A stretch of 21,740 bases of DNA from VGEM01 sp033764265. GTDB taxonomy: Bacteria > Pseudomonadota > Alphaproteobacteria > Rhodospirillales > Rhodospirillaceae. The notes under the pieces were generated by a model, which was given only the letters and a program-made list of their open reading frames with translations, ran no database searches and was not told where the DNA came from. Each line of letters begins with the position of its first letter. Position 1 is the stretch's first letter. The stretch covers positions 1 through 21,740 of the forward strand of contig JANRJB010000427.1 of the NCBI GenBank assembly GCA_033764265.1. The letters are read 5' to 3'. Below are positions 1 through 7,341 of this stretch, piece after piece. The translations under genes were made by a program, and so were the position numbers.

Positions 1-482
1 ATGCCGGCGGTGGCCATGTTGACCGAGCAGAACCCGCCGTGGGCGGCGTAATTGGGGGTGCCGAACTGGTTGGCCCACCAGCCGGTCAACGACTGCGACT
101 GGTCGCGCCCGGTGAAGAACGCCAGCTTCCTGGGGTCGGTGCGCCGGATCGCGCCCAGCCAGTCGGTGGCGATCGATAACGCCTCGTTCCACTCGATCTC
201 GACGAACTCGCCGCGCCCGCGCGGACCCACGCGCTTCAACGGCTTGCGCAGCCTTGCCGGCGAATAGTGCTGCATCGCCCCGGCCGAGCCCTTGGCGCAG
301 ATCACGCCCTTGTTGACCGGGTGATCGCGGTTGCCCTGGATGTAGCGGACCTTGCCGTTCATCAGGTGCACCGTGATGCCGCAACGGCAGGCGCACATGT
401 AACACGTGGTGGTCTTGGTTTCGTCGGCCACGGGCGGGGAAGTATCGACGCCGTCGCCCTCGCTCGCAGCATCGAGCGCCAT
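1..482 (-). CDS. Molybdopterin oxidoreductase, SoeA-like catalytic subunit (N-terminal part; continues beyond the left edge)
   Basis: About 160 N-terminal residues of a Mo-bis-MGD oxidoreductase are visible. After a roughly 22-residue leader there is a 4Fe-4S site, C27-x2-C30-x3-C34-x27-C62, then the VICAKG segment and the family-typical QHYSPARLRKP stretch. A GGFCSVNMA segment follows; its C152 lies where DMSO-reductase-family enzymes carry the Mo-ligating Cys (inference). No twin-arginine signal is seen, so the subunit is probably cytoplasmic, as in sulfite dehydrogenase SoeABC. The ATG at 482-480 is preceded by a GGAAGG ribosome-binding site. It is the last visible gene of the RidA-rhodanese-UspA run, 48 bp after the UspA stop. 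The rhodanese neighbour fits a sulfur-oxidation role, but the C-terminus and partner subunits are not visible. Another formate, nitrate or thiosulfate-type family member is possible. Confidence 0.82.
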   Translation of the reverse strand, partial: MALDAASEGDGVDTSPPVADETKTTTCYMCACRCGITVHLMNGKVRYIQGNRDHPVNKGVICAKGSAGAMQHYSPARLRKPLKRVGPRGRGEFVEIEWNEALSIATDWLGAIRRTDPRKLAFFTGRDQSQSLTGWWANQFGTPNYAAHGGFCSVNMATAG

Positions 483-530
483 AGAAAAAAATCCTTCCCC
501 CAAGCGGACTTGCGGAAAGGTTAGGGCGTT

Positions 531-1058
531 TCAACCCGAAGTCAAACGGTCAATCTCCTCCGGCGTCAGGTCGCCGGGGACGATCGTGACCGGAATGCCG
601 AGCGCGCCCGCGAACTTGCCGGTGACCGCTTCAACCAGCGGACCGGGCTTCGCGCCGGGCGCCGCACCCAGAATCAGAATGCTGATCTCGGGGTGTTCGG
701 CCACCAGTTTGAACAGTTCCTCGCGGCGGTTGCCTTTGCGTACGAACATGTCGGGCACACGGCCGATGGTGTCCTGAATGTTGTGCGCGTGCCGCTTGAG
801 GATTTCCTCGGCTTCGTGCATGGCCTCCTCGTCGATCATGTTGCCGACGAAGGCGAACTGCTGGAAATCCTTTTCGGTGTCGTAGACGTAGAGCAGCGCA
901 ACCCGGCCGCCGGTTTTGCGTGCGCGGTTGCAGGTATAGCGGATCGCCGCTATCTGCTCCTCGCTGTCGTCGATCACAACCAGGAAGATGCGGTCGGACT
1001 CGCGCCCCACCAGCGGATCGCGTGAATACCCGCCGGATGCTGAAGCCTCGGCGGCCAT
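531..1058 (-). CDS. UspA-family universal stress protein, 175 aa
   Basis: This is a single-domain Usp fold. Strand one is RIFLVVIDDSEE (residues 23-34), where the acidic residue after the first strand is typical. It is followed by a helix, the second strand VALLYVYD (53-60), and a C-terminal core ISILILGAAPG (125-135) ending in GIPVTIVPG (154-162). The ATP-binding glycine motif GxxG-x9-G(S/T) is not clear here: the matching stretch reads GAAPGAKPGPLVEAVTG, so nucleotide binding is uncertain. About 20 extra residues precede the domain. The gene begins 6 bp after the rhodanese stop with little Shine-Dalgarno signal, which suggests translational coupling. Its position between a rhodanese and a Mo enzyme suggests a stress or redox-linked regulatory role, but the target is unknown. 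Confidence 0.85.
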   Translation of the reverse strand: MAAEASASGGYSRDPLVGRESDRIFLVVIDDSEEQIAAIRYTCNRARKTGGRVALLYVYDTEKDFQQFAFVGNMIDEEAMHEAEEILKRHAHNIQDTIGRVPDMFVRKGNRREELFKLVAEHPEISILILGAAPGAKPGPLVEAVTGKFAGALGIPVTIVPGDLTPEEIDRLTSG

Positions 1059-1064
1059 GGCGGT

Positions 1065-1400
1065 TTAACCCGGCTCGCTGTCGTAGCCGGCGGCGCTCCA
1101 CGCCAGAAAACCGCCGTCCATGCGCTTGATGACGCCCGTGTATCCGGCCGCGACTGCTTTCTCGGCGGCGAGCCCGCACCGGCGACCGCTGCGGCAATGG
1201 AACACAAGATGTTTGCCCTTGGGGTCGGGAATTTTCGCCGGGTCGAACGTGGATAACGGCATCAGCACCGCGCCAGGAATGTGCGCCTCCTGCCACTCGT
1301 TGTCCTCGCGCACGTCGACGATGACGGCCTGGCCCGCCACGCGCCATTGCGCGATCTGGTCGGGCGAGACGTAGTAGACTTGATCAGGCGGCAGCGGCAT
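1065..1400 (-). CDS. Single-domain rhodanese-like sulfurtransferase, 111 aa
   Basis: The gene encodes one rhodanese homology domain of the usual length for the single-domain (GlpE/PspE-like) type. Visible hallmarks are the VDVRE entry (residues 28-32), the HIPGAVLMP segment (40-48) and the active-site loop HCRSGRR (68-74), with C69 as the expected persulfide-carrying nucleophile. The C-terminal motif GGFLAW is also present. There is no signal peptide, so it is cytoplasmic. The start at 1400 is supported by a GAGGAG site six bases upstream. It lies 19 bp after the RidA-like gene and 6 bp before the UspA gene. Together with the downstream SoeA-like gene it could move sulfane sulfur in a sulfur-oxidation pathway; that link is context only. 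Confidence 0.92.
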   Translation of the reverse strand: MPLPPDQVYYVSPDQIAQWRVAGQAVIVDVREDNEWQEAHIPGAVLMPLSTFDPAKIPDPKGKHLVFHCRSGRRCGLAAEKAVAAGYTGVIKRMDGGFLAWSAAGYDSEPG

Positions 1401-1419
1401 CGTTCACTCCTCGGGACGG

Positions 1420-1830
1420 TCAAGCAGGGATGATCGCGTAAGCTTCGATCTCGATGTTGAACTCCGGCCGGGCCAAGGTTTGAACGCCGACCACCGTGCC
1501 GGCGGGCGGCTTCTGCCAGTTCCACATTCCGAGTTCGCGCAGGGCCACCGACAGCGCACCGACTCGTTCGCGGGTCAGGCCCACGATGTAATACCGGATC
1601 GAGGCGACATCGTCGGTGCCGGCGCCCGCGGCCTTTAGGGCTGCGCGCACGTTTTCCAACGCCTGGCGGACTTCCGCCTCGAAGGTCGTGGCCATGACGC
1701 CCTGGGCGTTCCAGCCGACCTGTCCGGCGACGAACACCAGCCGACCGTTGCCGACCACCACTTGCGAATACCCGACCGCGAGCGAGTTGGTCAGGGTCGG
1801 CGGATTGATATGTCGCAGCGTGTCGGTCAT
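1420..1830 (-). CDS. RidA/YjgF/YER057c-family protein, probably not a canonical imine deaminase, 136 aa
   Basis: The length and fold signature match the Rid family: VFVAGQVGW (residues 32-40), the VRQALENVRAALKAAGAG helix (54-71), and the C-terminal NIEIEAYAI (125-133). In E. coli RidA the substrate carboxylate is held by R105 in a P-x-R segment just after the flexible loop. The equivalent segment here reads PPAGTVVG with no arginine, while the later glutamate (E127) is kept. Loss of that Arg is a known feature of the Rid4-Rid7 subfamilies, so 2-aminoacrylate deaminase activity is doubtful. The start at 1830 has an excellent GAGGAG site five bases upstream. It is the first gene of the RidA-rhodanese-UspA-Mo enzyme run and is divergent from the VOC gene. 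Confidence 0.88.
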   Translation of the reverse strand: MTDTLRHINPPTLTNSLAVGYSQVVVGNGRLVFVAGQVGWNAQGVMATTFEAEVRQALENVRAALKAAGAGTDDVASIRYYIVGLTRERVGALSVALRELGMWNWQKPPAGTVVGVQTLARPEFNIEIEAYAIIPA

Positions 1831-1916
1831 GTGTTCTCCTCAGGCGATCGATACGCGCTGGTAGGGCAGGCGCGAGCGGGCTATACCGAGGCTCCGGCGT
1901 CAGTTTCGGTCGAAAC

Positions 1917-2372
1917 ATGCCCCACGATCAACCCCACCATCATCATCACGACCACGATCACCACGATCACCACGATCACGATCATGGCCCCGCCCTGAAA
2001 ATCCAGACCGTGCGCGTCTATGCCGGCGACTTCGCCGGCGCCTACGCGTTTTACGCCCAGGCGCTGGGTCTGAAGCCGGTCGCCGGTTCGGCCGAAGGAC
2101 CTTACGCCCTGTTCGATACCGGGGCCGCGCAATTGGCCGTCGAGCGCATACCACCCGGCCACCCGGCTTATGCCGAACTGGTGGGTCGGTTTGCCGGGGT
2201 GAGTTTCCGGGTCGACGACCTGTCGGCCACCTACCGGCATCTGACCGATCATGGCGTGGAGTTCATGGCCCCGCCACAGCGGCAGAGCTGGGGCGGCGGC
2301 ATCGCCCATTTCCGCGATCCGGCAGGAAATATTCTCTCGCTGGTCGGACGCCTCGATCCAGAAGCCGCTTGA
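1917..2372 (+). CDS. VOC-superfamily (glyoxalase/bleomycin-resistance fold) protein with His-rich N-terminal tail, 151 aa
   Basis: Residues 1-24 form a His/Asp tail with 13 histidines in the first 23 positions, followed by one VOC module (about 27-147). The module shows VRVYAGDFAGAYAFYAQALG, then VSFRVDDLSATYRHL and HFRDPAGNILSLVGR. In metal-dependent glyoxalases the first strand carries H or Q and the last strand ends in a Glu after the GN turn. Here the corresponding positions look like V/R and S, so the core site probably does not bind metal in the usual way. The tail itself could bind Ni, Zn or Cu (inference). The ATG has no obvious Shine-Dalgarno sequence. The gene is divergent from RidA (86 bp gap) and convergent with DUF983 (16 bp gap). 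Substrate and role are unknown. Confidence 0.85.
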   Translation: MPHDQPHHHHHDHDHHDHHDHDHGPALKIQTVRVYAGDFAGAYAFYAQALGLKPVAGSAEGPYALFDTGAAQLAVERIPPGHPAYAELVGRFAGVSFRVDDLSATYRHLTDHGVEFMAPPQRQSWGGGIAHFRDPAGNILSLVGRLDPEAA

Positions 2373-2388
2373 GACCGACCGGTTACGG

Positions 2389-2766
2389 TCATTGCTGGTT
2401 TGACGGGTCGTAATGCTCGACATCACGATGGCGGTACTGCAGGGCAATCATCAGCGCCTTGACCGGCCTGAGCGACAAACCCACCGCCAGTGCGATGAAC
2501 GCCGGCCACAGCAGCAGGTGTACCCAGATCGGTGGCGCGACCGCCACTTCGAACAGTAGCGCGGCAGCCGCCACAATCAGGCACAGCGGCAGCATGATGA
2601 AGAACGCCGGGCCGTCGCCGGTGTCGTGCCCGGCGAACTGTAGCCCGCACACGTCGCACGCCGACGCTACGGTCAGGTAACCGGCAAACAAGGCACCTTG
2701 GCCGCACCGGGGGCATCGCGCGCCCAATGCCACCACCCCTAATGGTGCGCGGTCGTCGCCTGTCAT
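2389..2766 (-). CDS. DUF983 family zinc-ribbon membrane protein, 125 aa
   Basis: The N-terminus carries a rubredoxin/zinc-ribbon-like pair of knuckles, CPRC (C18, C21) and CDVC (C37, C40). The DUF983-typical GDGPAFF (residues 50-56) follows, then two transmembrane helices at about 55-76 and 80-100 and a short basic/acidic tail. DUF983 genes commonly sit downstream of cytochrome c oxidase subunit III and CtaG in alphaproteobacteria, as here, and are suspected to aid oxidase biogenesis; no reaction is established. A strong hairpin terminator lies between ctaE and this gene, so it is either read through at low level or has its own weak promoter. No clear ribosome-binding site precedes the ATG at 2766, so the start is less certain than the family assignment. 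Confidence 0.88.
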   Translation of the reverse strand: MTGDDRAPLGVVALGARCPRCGQGALFAGYLTVASACDVCGLQFAGHDTGDGPAFFIMLPLCLIVAAAALLFEVAVAPPIWVHLLLWPAFIALAVGLSLRPVKALMIALQYRHRDVEHYDPSNQQ

Positions 2767-2790
2767 GGCAGTTGGCTCATGGCGGATGAC

Positions 2791-2816
2791 AAAAGGGCCG
2801 GTCTTGCGACCGGCCC
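2791..2816 (-). terminator. Rho-independent terminator after ctaE
   Basis: Read on the minus strand, a perfect 9-bp stem GGGCCGGTC / GACCGGCCC closes a GCAA tetraloop and is followed directly by TTTTG. It begins 13 bases after the ctaE stop codon and ends 24 bases before the DUF983 start. This is the clearest intrinsic terminator in the window and would insulate or attenuate DUF983 relative to the oxidase genes. Confidence 0.85.
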
Positions 2817-2829
2817 CGGCGTCAAACCT

Positions 2830-3660
2830 CTAGTGGGTAAATTCGCGGATCGGCAGGCCCAACAGCCAGTAGACCCACACGAACAGGAACAACCACACCA
2901 CGTCGACGAAGTGCCAGTACCAGGCCGCGGCCTGGAAGCCGATGTGCTTATGTGGCGAAAACTGGTTGTTGAGCGCGCGGAACCCGCACACGATCAGGAA
3001 CACCGTGCCCACGAACACGTGGAACCCGTGGAACCCGGTGGCGAGATAGAAGGTTGACGGATAGATGCCGTCGGTCAGCTTGTAGGTGGCATGCCCGTAC
3101 TCGTAAACCTGCAGGCCGAGGAACAGCGCACCCAGCGCGGCGGTGATGAAAATCCAGGTCGCCGCGTTCTTGTTGTCGCCGCGTTCGATAAACAGGTGCG
3201 CGCGCGTGACCGTGCCGCCCGACGTCAGCAGGATCACCGTGTTGTAGAACGGCAGGGTCCAGGTCTCGAGCGGTTCGATGCCCTCCGGCGGCCACTGCGT
3301 CACCGACGTGCCGAAGCCCAGCGAGTGATGGAAGAACGCCCAGAAGAAGGCCGCGAAGAACATCACTTCCGAGGCGATGAACAGGATCATGCCCAGCCGC
3401 AAGCCTGTGGACACGACATCGGTATGGACCTTTTCCTTGACCGACTCGCGGACCACATCTCGCCACCAGAACACCATCGTCAAGATGACGAGGACGAACC
3501 CGGGCAGCAGCTTCCAGACGCCGATTTCGGCGCCGAACACCGGTACGTCATGGAACGTCATGACCGCGCCAATGGCCAGCACGAGCCCGGCGAAGCCGCC
3601 CAGCGCCGGCCACGGGCTTGGGTTCACCATATGGAACGGATGCTTGGCCTGTGCGCTCAT
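2830..3660 (-). CDS. ctaE: Cytochrome c oxidase subunit III, 276 aa
   Basis: This is subunit III of the aa3-type cytochrome c oxidase, an inner-membrane protein that stabilises subunit I and supports proton uptake. The sequence shows the N-terminal HPFHMVNPSPWP signature, about seven transmembrane helices, the conserved membrane glutamate in ASEVMFFAAFFWAF (E98), and the C-terminal WYWHFVDVVWLFLF motif. Length is normal for the long bacterial form. I place the start at 3660 (MSAQAKHPFH) because an AAGGA site lies nine bases upstream and this avoids overlap with ctaG. A longer in-frame start at 3759 would overlap ctaG and adds 33 residues unlike the family. The gene follows ctaG by 22 bp and is followed by an intrinsic terminator. 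The alternative symbol is coxC. Confidence 0.97.
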   Translation of the reverse strand: MSAQAKHPFHMVNPSPWPALGGFAGLVLAIGAVMTFHDVPVFGAEIGVWKLLPGFVLVILTMVFWWRDVVRESVKEKVHTDVVSTGLRLGMILFIASEVMFFAAFFWAFFHHSLGFGTSVTQWPPEGIEPLETWTLPFYNTVILLTSGGTVTRAHLFIERGDNKNAATWIFITAALGALFLGLQVYEYGHATYKLTDGIYPSTFYLATGFHGFHVFVGTVFLIVCGFRALNNQFSPHKHIGFQAAAWYWHFVDVVWLFLFVWVYWLLGLPIREFTH

Positions 3661-3682
3661 CGATGAGGTTCCTTCGTCTTGC

Positions 3683-4294
3683 TCAATTGAGTGCGGCGCC
3701 CGTCGCGGGTGCCTGCGAAACATCGGGGCCGTCTGCGGCTTTATCTGGCAGACCGCCATCGGTTGATTTGAAGAACGTGTACGACAAGGTGATGGTGGTC
3801 ACGTCGTTCGTGTTGGCGTCGTCGGCCATGGCTGGATCGACGAACAGAACAACGGGCATCTCGACCTTTTCGCCCGGTTGCAGCGTCTGCAGATTGAAGC
3901 AGAAGCACTGAATTTTATTGAAGTACTGGCCGGTCTTTTCCGGCGTGACGTTGAACGTGGCGATACCGGTGGTCGGCCGGTCCGAACGATTCTCGGCGGT
4001 GTAGAGGATCGTGACCGTCTCGCCCAAGGCGACCGTCACGTCCCTCTGCGCCGGGCGAAACGTCCACGGCAGTTCTTTGTCGGTGTTGGCGTCGAAACGC
4101 ACGGTGACTGTCCGGTCGAGCACGCGATCCGGCGCAGCCGAGGCGATCTGGGGCGTGCCATCAATGCCAAGTGCGCGACAGACAATGGTGAGCAGCGGTG
4201 ACGATGCGAACGCGAAACCGGTCATGACCGCGACCACCGTCATGGCGATCGCAGCGGTACGGCGGTTGCGCTGACCAAGGTTGCCGGGAGCCAT
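3683..4294 (-). CDS. ctaG: Cytochrome c oxidase assembly protein CtaG/Cox11 (Cu_B insertion), 203 aa
   Basis: Cox11/CtaG is a membrane-anchored periplasmic copper chaperone that delivers Cu(I) to the Cu_B site of subunit I. The protein has a short cytoplasmic N-terminus, one transmembrane helix (about residues 13-32), the juxtamembrane cysteine in LLTIVCRALG (C39), an immunoglobulin-like domain, and the copper motif CFCF with C130 and C132. Downstream come TLQPGEKVEMPVVLFVDP and TLSYTFF, both characteristic. An AGGA site precedes the ATG at 4294. The gene sits between ctaD and ctaE, the usual alphaproteobacterial order. The C-terminal 25 residues, rich in D, A and G, are variable in the family. 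Not to be confused with the unrelated Bacillus CtaG. Confidence 0.96.
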   Translation of the reverse strand: MAPGNLGQRNRRTAAIAMTVVAVMTGFAFASSPLLTIVCRALGIDGTPQIASAAPDRVLDRTVTVRFDANTDKELPWTFRPAQRDVTVALGETVTILYTAENRSDRPTTGIATFNVTPEKTGQYFNKIQCFCFNLQTLQPGEKVEMPVVLFVDPAMADDANTNDVTTITLSYTFFKSTDGGLPDKAADGPDVSQAPATGAALN

Positions 4295-4340
4295 CGCGCT
4301 TGATCCTGCTTGCCTTGCCGTGCGCCTGGCCGGTTCGGTT

Positions 4341-5981
4341 CTATTCCGCCGGCTGAAGTTTGCCGGTGGGGCCGAAACGCGGCGGGTCCTCGAAGGTGTG
4401 GAACGGGGCCGGCGACGGAACGGTCCACTCCAGGGTGTCGGCGCCCTCGCCCCACGGGTTGGCCGCGGCTTTCTTACCCGCGAACATGGCGTAAGCCATC
4501 ATCACCAGGAAGAACACGCTGGACGCGCCGGACAGATAGGCGCCCCAGGTCGACACGGCGTTCCAGCCCGCGAACACGTCGGGATAGTCGATATAGCGGC
4601 GCGGCATGCCCGCCAGACCCAAGAAGTGCTGCGGGAAGAACGTGATGTTGACGCCGATGAACGTGGTCCAGAAGTGCAATTTTCCGGCCCACTCGGGAAA
4701 CTCGCGGCCGGTCATCTTGCCGAACCAGTAGTAAATACCGGCGAATATCGCGAACACCGCGCCCAACGACAGCACGTAATGGAAGTGCGCCACCACGTAG
4801 TAGGTGTCGTGCAAGGCGATATCCATGCCGGCGTTGGCCAGAACCACACCGGTGACGCCGCCGACGGTGAACAGGAAAATGAAGCCGATCGCCCACAGCA
4901 ACGGCGTGCGGAACTGGATCGAGCCGCCCCACATGGTCGCGATCCACGAGAAAATCTTGATGCCGGTGGGCACCGCGATCGCCATGGTCACGGCGATGAA
5001 GTAGGCGCGGTAATTGACGCCCATGCCGACGGTGTACATGTGATGCGCCCACACGATGAAGCCGACCACGCCGATGGTCGCCATGGCGTAGGCCATGCCC
5101 AGGTAACCGAACACCGGCTTGCGCGAGAACGTCGAGACGATGTGGCTGACGATGCCGAAGGCCGGCACGATCATGATGTAGACTTCTGGGTGACCGAAAA
5201 ACCAGAAAAGATGCTGCCACAACAGCGGGTCGCCGCCGCCGCGCGGATCGAAGAACGCGGTGCCGAAATTACGGTCGGTGAGCAGCATGGTCAGCGCGCC
5301 GGCCAACACTGGCACGGCCAGCAGCAGCAGCACGGCCGTCACCAGGATCGCCCACACAAACAGCGGCATCTTGTGGATGGTCATCCCCGGCGCGCGCATG
5401 TTCAGAATTGTTGTGATGAAGTTGGTCGCGCCCAGGATCGACGAGGCGCCCGCTAGGTGCAGCGACAGGATGGCGAAGTCCACGCTCATGTCGGGTTGGC
5501 CGCCGATACCCGACAGCGGCGGGTAAAGGGTCCAGCCGGTGCCGGCACCTTGGCCGGCCACCATCGACAGCGTAAGCAGGATCAGGGCCGGCGGCATCAG
5601 CCAGAACGAGATGTTGTTCATGCGCGGGAACGCCATGTCCGGCGCGCCGATCATCATCGGCACGAACCAGTTGCCGAAGCCGCCGATCAGGGCGGGCATC
5701 ACCACGAAGAACACCATCAGCAACGCGTGCGCCGTCACCAGCACGTTGTAGAAGTGCTTGTCCTCGACGAACTGCAATCCCGGCGCGCCCAGCTCGGCGC
5801 GGATGATCATCGAGAACCCGCCGCCCAGCAGCGCGGAGATCACCGCGATCGCAAGGTACATCGTGCCGATGTCCTTGTGGTTGGTGGAGTACAGCCAGCG
5901 CGTGATGCCGGACGGGTGATGATCGCCGTGGCCGTGGTCGTGACCATGGTCGTGGTGACCGGCGTGCGCTGCTGAACTCAT
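4341..5981 (-). CDS. ctaD: Cytochrome c oxidase subunit I (aa3 type), 546 aa
   Basis: This is the catalytic subunit of a heme-copper A-family oxidase. All key residues are present: heme a ligands H85 and H401, heme a3 ligand H399 (VVAHFHYVLS), Cu_B ligands H264, H313 and H314, and cross-linked Y268 in GHPEVY. The D-channel (D115, N104, N122/N123, E266) and K-channel (K342 in TGIKIFSW) residues are intact, so this should be a proton-pumping enzyme. The first 22 residues are His/Gly/Asp rich (HAGHHDHGHDHGHGDHH), a feature of many alphaproteobacterial CtaD proteins that may buffer metal at the cytoplasmic face (inference). The start at 5981 has a GGAG site about ten bases upstream. It lies 61 bp after ctaC and 46 bp before ctaG. 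Synonym: coxA. Confidence 0.98.
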   Translation of the reverse strand: MSSAAHAGHHDHGHDHGHGDHHPSGITRWLYSTNHKDIGTMYLAIAVISALLGGGFSMIIRAELGAPGLQFVEDKHFYNVLVTAHALLMVFFVVMPALIGGFGNWFVPMMIGAPDMAFPRMNNISFWLMPPALILLTLSMVAGQGAGTGWTLYPPLSGIGGQPDMSVDFAILSLHLAGASSILGATNFITTILNMRAPGMTIHKMPLFVWAILVTAVLLLLAVPVLAGALTMLLTDRNFGTAFFDPRGGGDPLLWQHLFWFFGHPEVYIMIVPAFGIVSHIVSTFSRKPVFGYLGMAYAMATIGVVGFIVWAHHMYTVGMGVNYRAYFIAVTMAIAVPTGIKIFSWIATMWGGSIQFRTPLLWAIGFIFLFTVGGVTGVVLANAGMDIALHDTYYVVAHFHYVLSLGAVFAIFAGIYYWFGKMTGREFPEWAGKLHFWTTFIGVNITFFPQHFLGLAGMPRRYIDYPDVFAGWNAVSTWGAYLSGASSVFFLVMMAYAMFAGKKAAANPWGEGADTLEWTVPSPAPFHTFEDPPRFGPTGKLQPAE

Positions 5982-6042
5982 GGATCGTAACTCCGAAAAA
6001 ACGTCAAACGCGGAAACGAAATCGATCGCGTCGGCGCACCAG

Positions 6043-6903
6043 CTACGGCGCCGCTGCAGCGGCCAACTGGGTCGCCGATGCCGGCGGAGGCAGCGCGGCT
6101 TGCGCCTTCTCCTTCGCCACCCACTGCTCGAACGCGTCCTTGCTGACTACATCGACCACAATTGGCATGAACGAATGATCGACGCCGCACAGTTCGGAAC
6201 ACTGGCCGTAATAGCGGCCTTCCTGCGTCACGCGCGTCCAGGTCTCGTTGGTGCGTCCCGGCATGTTATCGAGCTTCACGCCGAACGCCGGAATAGTCCA
6301 CGCGTGGATCACATCATTGGCGGTGAACAGGATGCGGATGGTGGTGTCAACCGGCAGCACGACATGACGGTCGGTTTCCAGCAGCCGATGTTGCCCGGCG
6401 GCTGTGTCGATCTGATCGTCGGGAAGGGCCAAAGCGTCGAACGAGATTTCCTGGTCCGGATACTCATAAGTCCAGAACCACTGATTGCCGATGACCTTCA
6501 ACGTCATCTCGGCTTCGGTGGTGCGGTCCATGTAATACAACAACCGGTATGACGGCACGGCGATGATCACCAGCACCACCACAGGCACGGCCGTCCAGAT
6601 CACTTCGAGCAACGTGTTGTGAGAGGTCTTCGACGCGATCGGGTTGGTCTTCTCGTTGAACCGGAAAACACAGATCAGCAGCAAGGCCAGCACGAACAAC
6701 GATATGACCGTGCACATGACCAGCAGATAGTTGTGGAAATCGTAGATCTGCTGAGCGACCGGGGACACCGGTGTCTGCAGGTTCAACTGCATCGGAAGGG
6801 GAAACGCCGGGGTCGGCATCTGTGTGCCTTCCTGGGCCAGCGCCGCAGCCGACCACATCCACGCAACCACTGCTGCCAATCCGGCCTTCGCCTTGCCCGT
6901 CAC
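6043..6903 (-). CDS. ctaC: Cytochrome c oxidase subunit II with Cu_A centre, 286 aa
   Basis: Subunit II takes electrons from cytochrome c through its binuclear Cu_A centre. A signal peptide (cleavage likely after ALA, residues 21-23) is followed by two transmembrane helices (about 58-80 and 99-121). A periplasmic cupredoxin domain comes next. The Cu_A ligands are complete: H200 in VIHAWTIP, and C235, E237, C239, H243 and M246 in QCSELCGVDHSFMP. The aromatic electron-entry patch GNQWFWTYEYP (139-149) is present. No cytochrome c domain is fused, so this is aa3, not caa3. The start is GTG at 6903, supported by a strong AAGGAG six bases upstream. It is the first gene of the oxidase operon. The A/P-rich C-terminal tail is variable. 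Synonym: coxB. Confidence 0.98.
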   Translation of the reverse strand: MTGKAKAGLAAVVAWMWSAAALAQEGTQMPTPAFPLPMQLNLQTPVSPVAQQIYDFHNYLLVMCTVISLFVLALLLICVFRFNEKTNPIASKTSHNTLLEVIWTAVPVVVLVIIAVPSYRLLYYMDRTTEAEMTLKVIGNQWFWTYEYPDQEISFDALALPDDQIDTAAGQHRLLETDRHVVLPVDTTIRILFTANDVIHAWTIPAFGVKLDNMPGRTNETWTRVTQEGRYYGQCSELCGVDHSFMPIVVDVVSKDAFEQWVAKEKAQAALPPPASATQLAAAAAP

Positions 6904-6935
6904 CGCACTCTCCTTAACCGCAAAACCTGGGTCAC

Positions 6936-6964
6936 GGTTTAAGCGTGGGGCGGGGCACGTTCAA
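6936..6964 (-). promoter_or_regulatory. Candidate sigma-70-type promoter for the ctaC operon
   Basis: On the minus strand a TTGAAC (-35 like, 6964-6959) is separated by exactly 17 bases from TAAACC (-10 like, 6941-6936). Transcription would start near 6929, giving a 5' leader of about 26 bases that contains the AAGGAG site of ctaC. The -35 matches four of six consensus bases and the -10 only three, so this is a positional guess. Confidence 0.27.
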
Positions 6965-7329
6965 CAGGTTTTTTTCGGCAATTTCCGACAGTTGGACCAT
7001 GCCTTGGCCGTCACGATTGCCTGCGATCGCACCCCTGGTCAGGCCCGGAAAATCGATGCAAATCGCAACCCATTGCCGTCACGCGGGTGGCCGTGCGGCC
7101 TGCATGCGGTGACAGTGATTATCAGTCGCCTGACAAGGCCGCGCAAAACCCGAGGGCAACTGACCGCAGGCACATTGCGCCGGTGACGCCGCGCTGGGCC
7201 AAGGTGTCAACTCGCAAACGCCGCCTGACGAGCTTATACAATGAAATCAAACGCTTCGCGATTGTTCGAGAGTCGACAAAGCCATTTTCACGGGGGCGCG
7301 CCTGGGCTAAACACGTTCCGCCGGGGCGG

Positions 7330-7341
7330 TGGGGGCCCCCA
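7330..7341. repeat. Perfect 12-bp GC palindrome TGGGGGCCCCCA
   Basis: This self-complementary dodecamer ends 16 bases before the ATG at 7358, just upstream of the likely ribosome-binding site (GAGG). It could be an operator or form a leader hairpin. No known regulator site is recognised, and such runs also arise by chance in GC-rich DNA. Confidence 0.4.

Noticed and set aside
1940..1990. Repeated CACCACGAT units as a possible microsatellite or CRISPR-like repeat.
   Set aside because: They are in-frame codons of the His/Asp tail of the VOC protein, without spacers or repeat regularity.
3661..3759. Longer N-terminus for ctaE beginning at 3759.
   Set aside because: It overlaps ctaG, adds 33 residues unlike any subunit III, and a good ribosome-binding site supports the start at 3660.
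4281..5456. A long open frame (391 codons) on the plus strand opposite ctaD.
   Set aside because: It is antisense to a fully conserved subunit I gene, is rich in R, H, G, D and E as expected of a GC-driven shadow frame, and matches no family.
7112..7124. TGATTATCA as a possible Fur or FNR-type operator.
   Set aside because: Only a 4+4 half-symmetry is present; the outer consensus bases of either site are missing.
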